NCBI RefSeq assembly: GCF_000725625.1
Contig: NZ_JOHS01000064.1
Coordinates: 1 to 43,491, forward strand
Direction of reading: 5' to 3'
Source of the DNA: Streptomyces sp. NRRL F-6676
GTDB lineage: Bacteria > Actinomycetota > Actinomycetes > Streptomycetales > Streptomycetaceae
Length of the DNA stretch: 43,491 nucleotides
Below, piece by piece: positions 8,016-16,499 of this stretch. Numbering within the stretch: position 1 is the first letter of the stretch; the number at the start of each line of letters is the position of its first letter. The translations under genes and the position numbers were made by a program. The notes beneath the pieces are model-generated. The model had not been told where the DNA came from, did no database searches, and was given only the letters and a program-made list of their open reading frames with translations.

Positions 8016-8462
8016 ATGGACACGTCCTGGTGGCTGGCGCTCGTGGCGGTGGTGCTGCTGGCCTTCGTCGCGGCACTGGTGGACGGGTGGGGGCGCCGGG
8101 GCCGGCGCCGTCCGCCGCGGAGCGCGCGGCCCGGGAGCCGCGGGGCGGCCGGCGAGCGGCCCCGCCCGGCGGAGATCTGGTGGGCGGACGTGCCCCCCGA
8201 CGACGGCGCGGAGGGCGACCTGCCCTGCCTGGTGCTGGCGGTGCGCGGGGACCGGGCGGTGGTGGCCCGCATCACGAGCCGGTACCGCGAGGAGCGCACC
8301 GGCGTGATCCCGCTCCCGCCGGGCACGGTGGGCGACCCGCGGGACCACCCGCGCTTCCTGGAGACGGACGAACTGCGCGACGTCCCCCTGTGGGACTTCC
8401 GCCGCAGGGTCGGCGCGGTGGACCCGGCGCTGTGGGACCAGGTGCGGTATCTGGCGGGCTGA
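8016..8462 (+). CDS. PemK/MazF-fold protein with N-terminal membrane anchor
   Basis: The 148-residue protein begins with one transmembrane helix (WWLALVAVVLLAFVAALV), then an Arg-rich linker. A PemK/MazF-like domain follows: PAEIWWADVP, DLPCLVLAVRGDRAVVARITSR, TGVIPLPPG, ETDELRDVPLWDFRRRVG, ending in WDQVRYLAG. MazF toxins cut mRNA. The membrane anchor and the absence of an antitoxin gene suggest a different or housekeeping role here. The start ATG 8016 is the one that includes the membrane helix. A hairpin follows the stop. Confidence 0.75.
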   Translation: MDTSWWLALVAVVLLAFVAALVDGWGRRGRRRPPRSARPGSRGAAGERPRPAEIWWADVPPDDGAEGDLPCLVLAVRGDRAVVARITSRYREERTGVIPLPPGTVGDPRDHPRFLETDELRDVPLWDFRRRVGAVDPALWDQVRYLAG

Positions 8463-8474
8463 GCACAGCGAACA

Positions 8475-8506
8475 GCCTCGCGCCCCTGCGCAAGGGGCCG
8501 CGAGGC
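8475..8506. terminator. Hairpin terminator between PemK-like gene and cysM
   Basis: A stem with one bulged base (CCTCGCG-CCCCT against AGGGG-C-CGCGAGG) and a GCGCA loop lies 12 bases after the PemK-like stop and 46 bases before the end of cysM on the other strand. Confidence 0.75.
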
Positions 8507-8552
8507 CGTGTGTGGTGACGTGGGCGCGGTCGGCGGGCCGCCGCGCGAGCCC

Positions 8553-9518
<966 letters not shown>

Positions 9519-9797
9519 TCAGCGCATGCCGCCGGCCACGGCCGGCAGGATCGTCACGTTGTCGCCGTCGGTGACCTTGGTGTTGATGCCGTCGAGGAAG
9601 CGGACGTCCTCGTCGTTCAGATACACGTTGACGAAGCGGCGCAGCTGCTCGCCGTCCACGATGCGGGCCTGGATGCCCGGGTGGCGGGCATCGAGGTCGG
9701 TGAAGAGGGCGGCGAGGGTGTCCCCGTTGGCCTCCACGGCCTTCTGGCCGTCGGTGTACGTGCGGAGGATGGTCGGGATGCGGACCTCGATGGCCAT
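9519..9797 (-). CDS. cysO: Sulfur-carrier protein CysO (MoaD/ThiS family)
   Basis: The 92-residue protein has the small ubiquitin-like MoaD/ThiS fold (EVRIPTILRTYTDGQKAVEANGDTLAALF, DDGDNVTILPAVAGG-type end). Such carriers are activated at a C-terminal Gly-Gly and loaded with sulfur as thiocarboxylate. Here two residues, Met-Arg, follow Gly-Gly, so trimming would be needed before activation. The neighbouring JAMM protease Mec is the obvious candidate. The gene sits between cysM and a leader peptide. Confidence 0.95.
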   Translation of the reverse strand: MAIEVRIPTILRTYTDGQKAVEANGDTLAALFTDLDARHPGIQARIVDGEQLRRFVNVYLNDEDVRFLDGINTKVTDGDNVTILPAVAGGMR

Positions 9798-9884
9798 GGT
9801 GGCGGCTCCTGTCGGATGAGTGGGGTCGGTGGGCGCGCAGCGGTGCCGCGCCGCGGGCTCACGGCCGTACGGCGGCAGGGAACG

Positions 9885-9980
9885 TCAACAGATGGCGCTG
9901 TTCAGCCTGCACAGATCGACGTGCAGCCGCGCCACGAGCAGCGTGCTCGGCGTCTTGTCGCTCACGTCGTTCAGAACCAT
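9885..9980 (-). CDS. Leader peptide (RLHVDLCRLNSAIC type) upstream of cysO-cysM
   Basis: A 31-codon open frame ends in LLVARLHVDLCRLNSAIC, the signature of a recurrent actinobacterial leader peptide found before sulfur and cysteine genes. It contains two cysteine codons, one being the last sense codon. It stops 87 bases before cysO on the same strand. I infer that ribosome pausing at cysteine codons adjusts expression of cysO-cysM. No clear ribosome site is seen before the ATG at 9980. Confidence 0.75.
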   Translation of the reverse strand: MVLNDVSDKTPSTLLVARLHVDLCRLNSAIC

Positions 9981-10091
9981 GCGGTCATCGTATCGATTCC
10001 CGCCCTGTTGCCCGGAGTGTGATCCCAGAGTTCGGACGATATTCAACCGAGGGGTGAGATTGGTGAGATCGGGGACGGTGTCCGCCGGGTC

Positions 10092-10139
10092 TGCGGTCGG
10101 TTCGCCGGGTGTGCGGGTGTGCGGTCGGTTCGCCGGGTG
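10092..10139. repeat. Two direct repeats of 20 bp
   Basis: TGCGGTCGGTTCGCCGGGTG occurs at 10092-10111 and 10120-10139, between the mec stop and the cysO leader. The function is unknown. Confidence 0.8.
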
Positions 10140-10150
10140 CGTGAGTGGTC

Positions 10151-10573
10151 TCAGTACGCCGTGACGACCTGGACCTCCTCCTCGGTGACCTCTCCTTCCA
10201 CGATGCGGAACGAGCGGAACTGGAACTCGCCGGCGTCGTCGGTGTCCGCGGTGGAGACCAGGACGTAGTGCGCGTGCGGCTCGTTGGCGTAGGAGATGTC
10301 GGTGCGCGAGGGGTAGGCCTCGGTGGCGGTGTGCGAGTGGTAGACGATCACCGGCTCCTCGTCGCGGTCGTCCATCTCGCGGTAGAGCTTGAGCAGGTCG
10401 CCGGAGTCGAACTCGTAGAACGTGGGCGAGCGGGCCGCGTTCAGCATGGGGACGAACCGCTCGGGGCGACCGGAGCCGGCGGGTCCGGCGACCACGCCGC
10501 ATGCCTCGTCGGGGTGGTCCTGGCGGGCGTGGGCCACGATCCGGTCGTAGAGCTCCTGGGTGAGGGTCAGCAT
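10151..10573 (-). CDS. mec: Mec-type JAMM/MPN metalloprotease
   Basis: The 140-residue protein has a JAMM zinc-protease core: HSHTATEAYPSRTD gives the HxH-x7-SxxD motif, with a catalytic Glu expected near the N-terminal DHPDEACGVVAG. In M. tuberculosis, Mec releases cysteine from the CysO-cysteine adduct. The cysM-cysO-mec set here fits that pathway. The upstream in-frame extension is ignored because ATG 10573 starts the conserved MLTLTQELYDRIVAHA. Mec lies upstream of the leader and may have its own promoter. Confidence 0.92.
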   Translation of the reverse strand: MLTLTQELYDRIVAHARQDHPDEACGVVAGPAGSGRPERFVPMLNAARSPTFYEFDSGDLLKLYREMDDRDEEPVIVYHSHTATEAYPSRTDISYANEPHAHYVLVSTADTDDAGEFQFRSFRIVEGEVTEEEVQVVTAY

Positions 10574-10705
10574 GCGGCCAGCATAGGCAACGGGCCGCCG
10601 CGTACCGAGGGGTGGTACGCGACGGCCCACATGCCGGACGGTGGCCGGGTGCCGCCGTCACCGCGGAGCGGAGTGGGGCGGGGCGGGGCGGCTCGGCCCG
10701 GGCGC

Positions 10706-12208
10706 TCAGCCCACGCGCTCGGTCGCCGGCTCCGGTTCGCGGCGCGCGGTGACCTCGGGGCTGCGGGCCTTGAGGACCGCCCAGCCGATGCCGAGGGCGA
10801 CCGCCCAGACGGCCATCACGTACAGACAGATCCTGGAGTCCTTGTCGTAGGCGATCAGGCCGGTGACGAAGAGCAGGAACGCGATGGCGACGTAGGAGAA
10901 CGTCGCGCCGCCCGGCGCCGGGAAGGAGGAGGCGGGCAGCCGGCCGGCGTCCACGGCCCGGCGGTAGCGGACATGGCTGACGAGGATCATCAGCCAGGTC
11001 CAGATGCCGGCGGCGGTGGCGACGGAGGTGACGTAGCCGAACGCCTTTTCCGGGACGACGTAGTTGAGGACCACGCCGATGGCCATGAAGGCGGTGGAGA
11101 CGGTGATGCCGAGCGCGGGCGTGCGGGTGCTGGACAGCCGCTGGAACACGCGGGGCGCCTCGCCGTTGTCGGCGAGGGTGCGCAGCATGCGGCCGGTGGA
11201 GTACATGCCGGAGTTGCACGAGGACAGCGCGGCGGTGAGCACGACGAAGTTGACGATGCCGGCGCCGGCCGGGATGCCGATGACGGCGAACGCCTTCACG
11301 AAGGGGCTGACGTCCGCCCCGAACTCGGTCCACTTCACCACGGAGAGGATCACGGCGAGGGCGCCCACGTAGAAGAGCGCGATGCGCCAGGGCAGGGTGT
11401 TGATCGCCTTGGGCAGCGTCTTCTCCGGGTTCTCCGACTCGCCCGCGGTGACGCCGACCAGTTCGACGGCGAGATAGGCGAACATCACGCCCTGGAGGGT
11501 CATCAGGGAGGAGCCGATGCCCTTGGGGAAGAAGCCGTCGAACTCCCAGAGGTTGGAGACGGCGGCGGTGTCGCCGGCGGAGCTGAAGCCGAACGTGAGG
11601 ACGCCGACGCCGATCACGATCATGCCGATGAGCGCGGTGACCTTCACCATCGAGAACCAGAACTCGATCTCGCCGAAGAGTTTCACCGAGATCAGGTTGG
11701 CCACGAAGAGGACGACGAGGAAGACCAGGGCCGTCACCCACTGGGGGATCTGGGGCCACCAGTAGTTGACGTAGATGGCGGCGGCGGTCAGCTCGGCCAT
11801 GCCGGTGACCACCCACATCAGCCAGTACGTCCAGCCGGTGAAGTAGCCGAAGAAGGGGCCCAGGAATTCGCGGGCGTAATCGGCGAAGGAGCCGGAGACG
11901 GGACGGTAGAGGAGGAGCTCGCCCAGGGCCCGCATGATGAAGAAGATGACCGTGCCGGCGAGCGCGTACATCAGGATGAGGCTGGGGCCGGCCTTCTCGA
12001 TGTTGGCGCCCGCCTTGAGGAAGAGGCCGACTCCGATCGCGCCGCCGATGGCGATCATCTGGACCTGGCGGCTGCCGAGGCCGCGCTGGTAGCCCTCCTC
12101 GGGGGTGCCGTCGGGGGGCGTCGCCCCCGGCGCCGTCTCCGCCGCCGTCTTTCCGTCGCGGCCGCGATCGTCTTCGCCGTGCCTCTTGCCGACCTGCGCA
12201 GAGGTCAT
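10706..12208 (-). CDS. APC-family amino acid permease
   Basis: The 500-residue membrane protein belongs to the amino acid transporter (AAT) branch of the APC superfamily, proton-coupled importers such as GabP, CycA or LysP. QMIAIGGAIGVGLFLKAG in helix 1 and ELVGVTAGESENPEKTLPKAI are diagnostic, and about 12 hydrophobic segments are visible. The substrate is not readable from sequence. The cytosolic N terminus is acidic and Gly/Pro rich. The ATG at 12208 is favoured over that at 12229 because GAGAAAGG lies 10 bases before it. Confidence 0.93.
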   Translation of the reverse strand: MTSAQVGKRHGEDDRGRDGKTAAETAPGATPPDGTPEEGYQRGLGSRQVQMIAIGGAIGVGLFLKAGANIEKAGPSLILMYALAGTVIFFIMRALGELLLYRPVSGSFADYAREFLGPFFGYFTGWTYWLMWVVTGMAELTAAAIYVNYWWPQIPQWVTALVFLVVLFVANLISVKLFGEIEFWFSMVKVTALIGMIVIGVGVLTFGFSSAGDTAAVSNLWEFDGFFPKGIGSSLMTLQGVMFAYLAVELVGVTAGESENPEKTLPKAINTLPWRIALFYVGALAVILSVVKWTEFGADVSPFVKAFAVIGIPAGAGIVNFVVLTAALSSCNSGMYSTGRMLRTLADNGEAPRVFQRLSSTRTPALGITVSTAFMAIGVVLNYVVPEKAFGYVTSVATAAGIWTWLMILVSHVRYRRAVDAGRLPASSFPAPGGATFSYVAIAFLLFVTGLIAYDKDSRICLYVMAVWAVALGIGWAVLKARSPEVTARREPEPATERVG

Positions 12209-12575
12209 GTGTGGTGCGCCTTTCTCCATGTCGATCACGGCCTGGCGTCGGCCGTGGATCGGGTCTCGATCCCCCCCGGATGCGATGGAGCGGTGCCGTG
12301 CCGGCGGTCTGCCGGGCGGGTGGCGCCCCCGGCGGGCGTGGGTGGGCCTGCCGGGCGGTCGTGAAGATCTATCACGGTTGCGATTGTGATCGAGGGGGGT
12401 GGATGTGGCGCGGTGCACAGGGAGAACGGGCGTAACGGGGGTGGGGGCGGGCGAAACGGGCGGGGTGGTTGACGGGATCGTTATGCGGATTTGAGCGACC
12501 GCTGAGCGAACGCGGTGGGGTTCGGGTGGGGGTCCGGGGTGGGTGTGCCGGGGCCCCGACAGGGGCGGGCCGCCC
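12209..12575. other. Intergenic region upstream of the permease
   Basis: No gene is supported here. It holds the presumed permease promoter, an ATCAC-N10-GTGAT inverted repeat (12371-12390), a G-rich stretch, and the downstream region of DUF2017. Confidence 0.6.
12371..12390. promoter_or_regulatory. Inverted repeat ATCAC-N10-GTGAT, candidate operator
   Basis: The arms are perfect over five bases, in an AT-richer patch about 165 bases before the permease start. The regulator is unknown. Confidence 0.4.
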
Positions 12576-13178
12576 TTACGGGAGCAGCGTCGTGACCAGC
12601 GTTTCCTGGAGGCCGCCCAGCCACAGGTACGCCATCACCATCGGCTTGCGCGGGTCCTCGTCGGACAGCCGGTAGAGAACCTCCGCGTCGTCCTCGTCCG
12701 CGATCTCCAGCCGCGCCCCGATCGCCAGCCGCAGATCGTTCAGCGCGCGCAGCCACTGCTGCGACTCCTCCGGTGTCAGCTCCAGCACCGCCCGCCCCCG
12801 CGCCACCGTCAGCCGGTCGAGCGTCCGCACGATCACCAGTGCGTTGTCCCGCTTGCCCGCCCGCAGGTCGTTCTCGGTGAACCGCCGGAACTCCGACGAG
12901 TACGCCCGCCGTTCCTCCGCCTCCGCGGCGGAGGCCGGCTCGCCCTCCGGGTCGCCGTACGCGTCCGGGAAGAGCCGTCTGAGCACCGGGTCGGACGGCG
13001 GCTCGCTCGGCCCCTCGGCGAACAGTTCGGCGAGCGGGTCCGCCGAGTCGTCCTCGGCCGGCCCGGGCCCGATCAGTTCCAGGAGCTGGACCGCCAGCGA
13101 CCGGATGATGGAGATCTCGACCTCGTCGAGCGCGACGGTCGCGCCGCCGCCGGGGAGCGGTTCGAAGTGTCCGGGCAT
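12576..13178 (-). CDS. DUF2017 protein (ClpS-linked)
   Basis: The 200-residue protein has the DUF2017 pattern: a VALDEVEISIIRSLAVQLLELIG start, an acidic low-complexity middle, then EFRRFTENDLRAGKRDNALVIVRTLD and LTPEESQQWLRALNDLRLAIGARL. DUF2017 genes follow clpS in most actinomycetes, as here with 67 bases between, so a link to the Clp system is inferred. The molecular function is not known. The protein is cytosolic, with no signal or membrane segment. Confidence 0.9.
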   Translation of the reverse strand: MPGHFEPLPGGGATVALDEVEISIIRSLAVQLLELIGPGPAEDDSADPLAELFAEGPSEPPSDPVLRRLFPDAYGDPEGEPASAAEAEERRAYSSEFRRFTENDLRAGKRDNALVIVRTLDRLTVARGRAVLELTPEESQQWLRALNDLRLAIGARLEIADEDDAEVLYRLSDEDPRKPMVMAYLWLGGLQETLVTTLLP

Positions 13179-13245
13179 GGAGTCCGTCAGGGTCCGTTCG
13201 CTGGAGCGTGCAGTAGGGGGAGAAGGAGCAGCGGCCGTCCGGCGG

Positions 13246-13563
13246 CTACTTGCGGTCCTGTTGCAGCGTGGCCCACAGACCGTAGCCGTGCATGGCCTGC
13301 ACGTCGCGTTCCATCTCCTCGCGGGACCCGCTGGAGACCACCGCCCGGCCCTTGTGGTGGACGTCGAGCATGAGTTTGGTGGCCTTGTCCTTGGAGTAGC
13401 CGAAGTACGTCTGGAAGACGTACGTCACATAGCTCATGAGGTTGACCGGGTCGTTGTGGACGATCGTCACCCAGGGCAGGTCGGGCTCGGGTACGGCGAA
13501 CGTCTCCTCCGCCGACTCGGTCTTTTCGATCTCTAGGGGTGCGGCAGCCGTCACACGCCCCAT
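13246..13563 (-). CDS. clpS: ATP-dependent Clp protease adaptor ClpS
   Basis: The 105-residue adaptor binds ClpA/ClpC and delivers N-degron substrates. The core [25 protein letters not shown] carries the N-end binding Asn-Asp and Met residues, and [26 protein letters not shown] is the ClpC-facing surface. The ATG at 13563 has a GGGGTGG ribosome site. An ATG nine codons upstream lacks one. It is divergent from pncB, with a palindrome in the shared promoter region. Confidence 0.95.
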   Translation of the reverse strand: MGRVTAAAPLEIEKTESAEETFAVPEPDLPWVTIVHNDPVNLMSYVTYVFQTYFGYSKDKATKLMLDVHHKGRAVVSSGSREEMERDVQAMHGYGLWATLQQDRK

Positions 13564-13635
13564 GCTGCCACCCCAGGGGGTCACTCGCATAAACGGGCCC
13601 GGACGGGACGTGACGAGAGCGACCCCGACCTCAAA

Positions 13636-13650
13636 TCGTCAGTCTGACGA
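13636..13650. promoter_or_regulatory. Perfect 15-bp palindrome in the clpS-pncB promoter region
   Basis: TCGTCAGTCTGACGA has 7-base perfect arms around one base. It lies 103 bases before pncB and 72 before clpS. It could be an operator of an NAD-related regulator, but I cannot assign it. Confidence 0.5.
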
Positions 13651-13753
13651 GATGGAGGTACGATCATCCACCATGCCGCATATCCCGGGGGACAACCCCC
13701 GGACCCCCGGCCGCTGCCGGGGTGCCCGACGCATCATGGCAAGGAGAGCTTCG

Positions 13754-15082
13754 GTGAACACAGCGGACCTAGGGCTGCCGGTGGACGTTCCCTCGACGGC
13801 GCTCTTCACGGATCACTACGAGTTGACGATGTTGCAGGCCGCACTGGAGGCCGGCACCGCGGACCGGCGGTCGGTGTTCGAGGTCTTCACCCGGCGGCTG
13901 CCCGAGGGGCGCCGCTACGGCGTCGTGGCGGGCACCGGCCGCGTCCTGGACGCGGTGGAGAACTTCCGCTTCGACGCGGACGTCCTGCGCTTTCTGCGCG
14001 AGCGCCGGATCGTGGACGAGAAGACCCTCGACTGGCTGGCCGGCTACCGCTTCGCCGGTGACGTCTGGGGCTACCCCGAGGGCGAGGTGTACTTCCCCGG
14101 CTCGCCGATCATGCGCGTGGAGGGCTCCTTCGGCGAGTGCGTGCTCCTCGAGACGGTGATCCTCTCCATCCTCAACCACGACTCCGCGATCGCCGCCGCC
14201 GCCTCCCGGATGGCCTCGGCCGCCGGGGACCGCCCACTGATCGAGATGGGCGCCCGGCGCACCCACGAGCTCGCCGCCGTGGCCGCCTCGCGCGCCGCGT
14301 ACGTCGGCGGCTTCGCCACCACCTCCGACCTCGCGGCCGGCTTCCGGTACGACATTCCGACCGTCGGCACCTCCGCGCACGCCTTCACCCTGCTCCACGA
14401 CAACGAGCGCGACGCCTTCCGCGCCCAGGTCGACTCCCTCGGCCGGGGCACCACGCTGCTCGTGGACACCTACGACGTCACCGAGGCCGTACGGCTGGCG
14501 GTGGAGGTCGCCGGGCCCGAGCTGGGCGCGGTGCGCATCGACTCCGGCGACCTGCTCCTCGTCGCCCACCGGGTGCGGCAGCAGCTCGACGAGCTGGGCG
14601 CCCACGACACGAAGATCATCGTCACCTCGGACCTGGACGAGTACGCCATCGCCTCGCTCGCCGCCGCCCCCGTGGACGGGTACGGCGTCGGCACCCAGCT
14701 GGTGACCGGCTCGGGCCATCCGACGGCGTCGATGGTCTACAAGCTGGTCGCGCGCGCCGAGTCGGACGACCCGAAGGCGCCGCTGGTGCCGGTGGCGAAG
14801 AAGTCCAGCGGTGGCAAGACGTCCATCGGCGGCCGCAAGTGGGCCGCGCGGCGCCTGGACGCGTACGGGGTGGCCGAGGCCGAGGTGATCGGCACCGGGC
14901 CCGTCCCGGCCGAGCTGGCCGACCGGCAGCTGCTGGTGGAGCTGGTCAGGGGCGGGCAGGTCGTCGGGCGCGAGCCGCTGGACGCCGTGCGGGACCGGCA
15001 CGCGGCCGCGCGGGCGGGGCTGCCGCTGTCGGCGACGCAGCTCTCGCGCGGGGAAGCGGTCATCCCGACCGAATACGTGTGA
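13754..15082 (+). CDS. pncB: Nicotinate phosphoribosyltransferase
   Basis: The 442-residue enzyme makes nicotinate mononucleotide from nicotinate and PRPP in the Preiss-Handler salvage route to NAD. The start region TALFTDHYELTMLQAAL, the FATTSDLAAGFRYDIPTVGTSAHAF segment with the probable phosphorylated His, and VRIDSGDLLLVAHRVRQQLDELG are characteristic. GTG 13754 has AAGGAG at 13741-13746. An earlier ATG at 13673 is in frame but lacks such a site. The nicotinamidase gene pncA lies 142 bases downstream on the same strand, consistent with a shared pathway. Confidence 0.95.
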   Translation: MNTADLGLPVDVPSTALFTDHYELTMLQAALEAGTADRRSVFEVFTRRLPEGRRYGVVAGTGRVLDAVENFRFDADVLRFLRERRIVDEKTLDWLAGYRFAGDVWGYPEGEVYFPGSPIMRVEGSFGECVLLETVILSILNHDSAIAAAASRMASAAGDRPLIEMGARRTHELAAVAASRAAYVGGFATTSDLAAGFRYDIPTVGTSAHAFTLLHDNERDAFRAQVDSLGRGTTLLVDTYDVTEAVRLAVEVAGPELGAVRIDSGDLLLVAHRVRQQLDELGAHDTKIIVTSDLDEYAIASLAAAPVDGYGVGTQLVTGSGHPTASMVYKLVARAESDDPKAPLVPVAKKSSGGKTSIGGRKWAARRLDAYGVAEAEVIGTGPVPAELADRQLLVELVRGGQVVGREPLDAVRDRHAAARAGLPLSATQLSRGEAVIPTEYV

Positions 15083-15150
15083 GGGGCCGGCCGCGTACGT
15101 GTGGAAGCCGGCCACGTATGTGTGAGGGGTCGGCCGCGTACGTGTGAGGG
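15074..15150. repeat. Tandem repeat of about 22 bp including the end of pncB
   Basis: Three and a half imperfect units share TACGTGTG followed by GGGGCCGGCCGCG-like sequence. The first TACGTGTGA is the last two codons and stop of pncB, so the coding end itself appears duplicated downstream. Confidence 0.8.
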
Positions 15151-15223
15151 GCCCGCCCCCTCCCCCTGCGGCCCCTGAGTCTCTACGCTCGGAACAATCC
15201 CGTCGACCCGAAGGACACCGACC

Positions 15224-15817
15224 ATGCGCCGCGCGCTGATCGTCGTAGACGTGCAGAACGACTTCTGTGAGGGCGGCAGCCTCGCGGTGGCCGGCGGGGC
15301 CGACGTGGCCGCCGCGATCACCGAGCTGATCGCCCAGGCCCCGGCTCCGGCCGGGTACCGGCACGTGGTGGCCACCCGCGACCACCACATCGCACCCGGG
15401 GGCCACTTCGCCGACAACCCCGACTTCGTCCACTCCTGGCCCGCGCACTGTGTGGCGGGTACGGAGGGGGTGGGCTTCCACCCGAACTTCGCTCCGGCGG
15501 TCGCCTCGGGGGCGATCGACGCCGTGTTCGAGAAGGGGGCGTACGCGGCGGCGTACAGCGGGTTCGAGGGGACGGACGAGAACGGGGTGGGGCTCGCGGA
15601 GTGGTTGCGGGAGCGGGAGGTCGCCGAGGTGGACGTGGTGGGGATCGCCACGGATCACTGTGTGCGGGCGACGGCGCTGGACGCGGCGCGGGAGGGGTTC
15701 CGTACGCAGGTGCTGCTCGATCTGACGGCGGGGGTCGCCGCCGAGACGACCGAGCGGGCGCTGGATGAGCTGCGCGCGGCGGGCGTCACCCTGACGGGCA
15801 AGCCGGTGGTGGCGTAA
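15224..15817 (+). CDS. pncA: Nicotinamidase (cysteine hydrolase)
   Basis: The 197-residue isochorismatase-fold enzyme deamidates nicotinamide to nicotinate, the substrate of PncB. The catalytic triad is visible as Asp9 (VVDVQNDF), Lys104 (VFEKGAYA) and Cys146 (ATDHCVRAT). Metal ligands are Asp53, His55 and His61. Length is typical, and the ATG at 15224 follows a GAAGGACACC ribosome region. The enzyme also activates pyrazinamide in related species, by established knowledge. Confidence 0.95.
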   Translation: MRRALIVVDVQNDFCEGGSLAVAGGADVAAAITELIAQAPAPAGYRHVVATRDHHIAPGGHFADNPDFVHSWPAHCVAGTEGVGFHPNFAPAVASGAIDAVFEKGAYAAAYSGFEGTDENGVGLAEWLREREVAEVDVVGIATDHCVRATALDAAREGFRTQVLLDLTAGVAAETTERALDELRAAGVTLTGKPVVA

Positions 15818-15825
15818 CGCGGGTT

Positions 15826-16023
15826 TTCTTCGCCCCCGCCGCCCCTGCCCCTCCCTTGAAGGGGCTCCGCCCCTTGGACCCTGGGGGGATGGGGGTGGGT
15901 GGGTTCGTTGGCGGGTGCGGGTGCGTCGTGGCTGGTCGCGCAGTTCCCCGCGCAGCTCAGACCCCCGGGCGCCCCCGGCTTGCAAGGGGCGCGGGGAACT
16001 GCGCGAGAGGCGGAGCCCCCCGG
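15826..16023. repeat. Dispersed Streptomyces intergenic repeat (copy 2)
   Basis: Contains CCTTGAAGGGGCTCCGCCCC, a CGCAGTTCCCCGCGC word and its inverted partner GCGCGGGGAACTGCGCG. It separates convergent pncA and a minus-strand gene and may form large hairpins that end both transcripts. Confidence 0.65.
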
Positions 16024-16377
16024 TTACAAGCGGGCCGCCGGGCGGCGCAAGAGCGCGCGGATGGGGTGCCAGAGTTCGGGGGTCGCGGGCCCGACCCCCG
16101 GTGTCGTACGCCACACCAGCCCATCCGGATGGTGCAGCACCGCCGTGATCTCGTCCGGCGTCGGCGGCGCCGCGTTCCCCCGCAGATACACCGCCCGCAT
16201 CCCCAGATTCCGCAACCGCGTCAGCGCCCGCGCCCGGTTCACCGCGTGCACCAGCACCCGCACCCCGCCCGGCGGCATCGCCCCGGAGGCCGCCCCCGGC
16301 GTCTCCGCCGGACTCGGCAGGTTCAGCGCCACGACCACATGGCCGTTCGGCAGCTTGCAGAAACCTCCTGCGGCCAT
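16024..16377 (-). CDS. Hypothetical conserved-type protein
   Basis: The 117-residue product has no family that I recognise. It has an N-terminal GFCKLPNGHVVVALNLPS strand, a Pro/Gly-rich stretch, then VRVLVHAVNRARALTRLRNLGMRAVYLRGNAAPPTPDEITAVLHH, resembling a small alpha/beta domain, and a WHPIRALLRRPAARL basic tail. No signal peptide or membrane helix is seen. GGAGG lies nine bases before ATG 16377, supporting translation. It lies downstream of the M6 protease gene on the same strand, separated by a terminator. Confidence 0.7.
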   Translation of the reverse strand: MAAGGFCKLPNGHVVVALNLPSPAETPGAASGAMPPGGVRVLVHAVNRARALTRLRNLGMRAVYLRGNAAPPTPDEITAVLHHPDGLVWRTTPGVGPATPELWHPIRALLRRPAARL

Positions 16378-16437
16378 GCAGTCACACCTCCACGAAGACC
16401 GGCGTCAATAAGCAGCTCACAGCACGCACCTAAACAC

Positions 16438-16473
16438 GATCGGCCGCGACCCGCCAGGGGGTCGCGGCCGATC
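16438..16473 (-). terminator. Hairpin terminator after the M6 protease
   Basis: A 14-bp perfect stem GATCGGCCGCGACC/GGTCGCGGCCGATC encloses an 8-base loop. It begins 26 bases downstream of the protease stop. Confidence 0.85.
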
Positions 16474-16499
16474 ACGCTCTGACCTGCACTAACGCCCGT

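Noticed and set aside
10145..12364. 739-codon open frame on the plus strand
   Set aside because: It overlaps mec and the amino acid permease on the opposite strand and has no recognisable motifs.
13769..16114. 781-codon open frame on the minus strand
   Set aside because: It is antisense to pncB and pncA, which have clear motifs; the composition is that of a GC-driven shadow frame.
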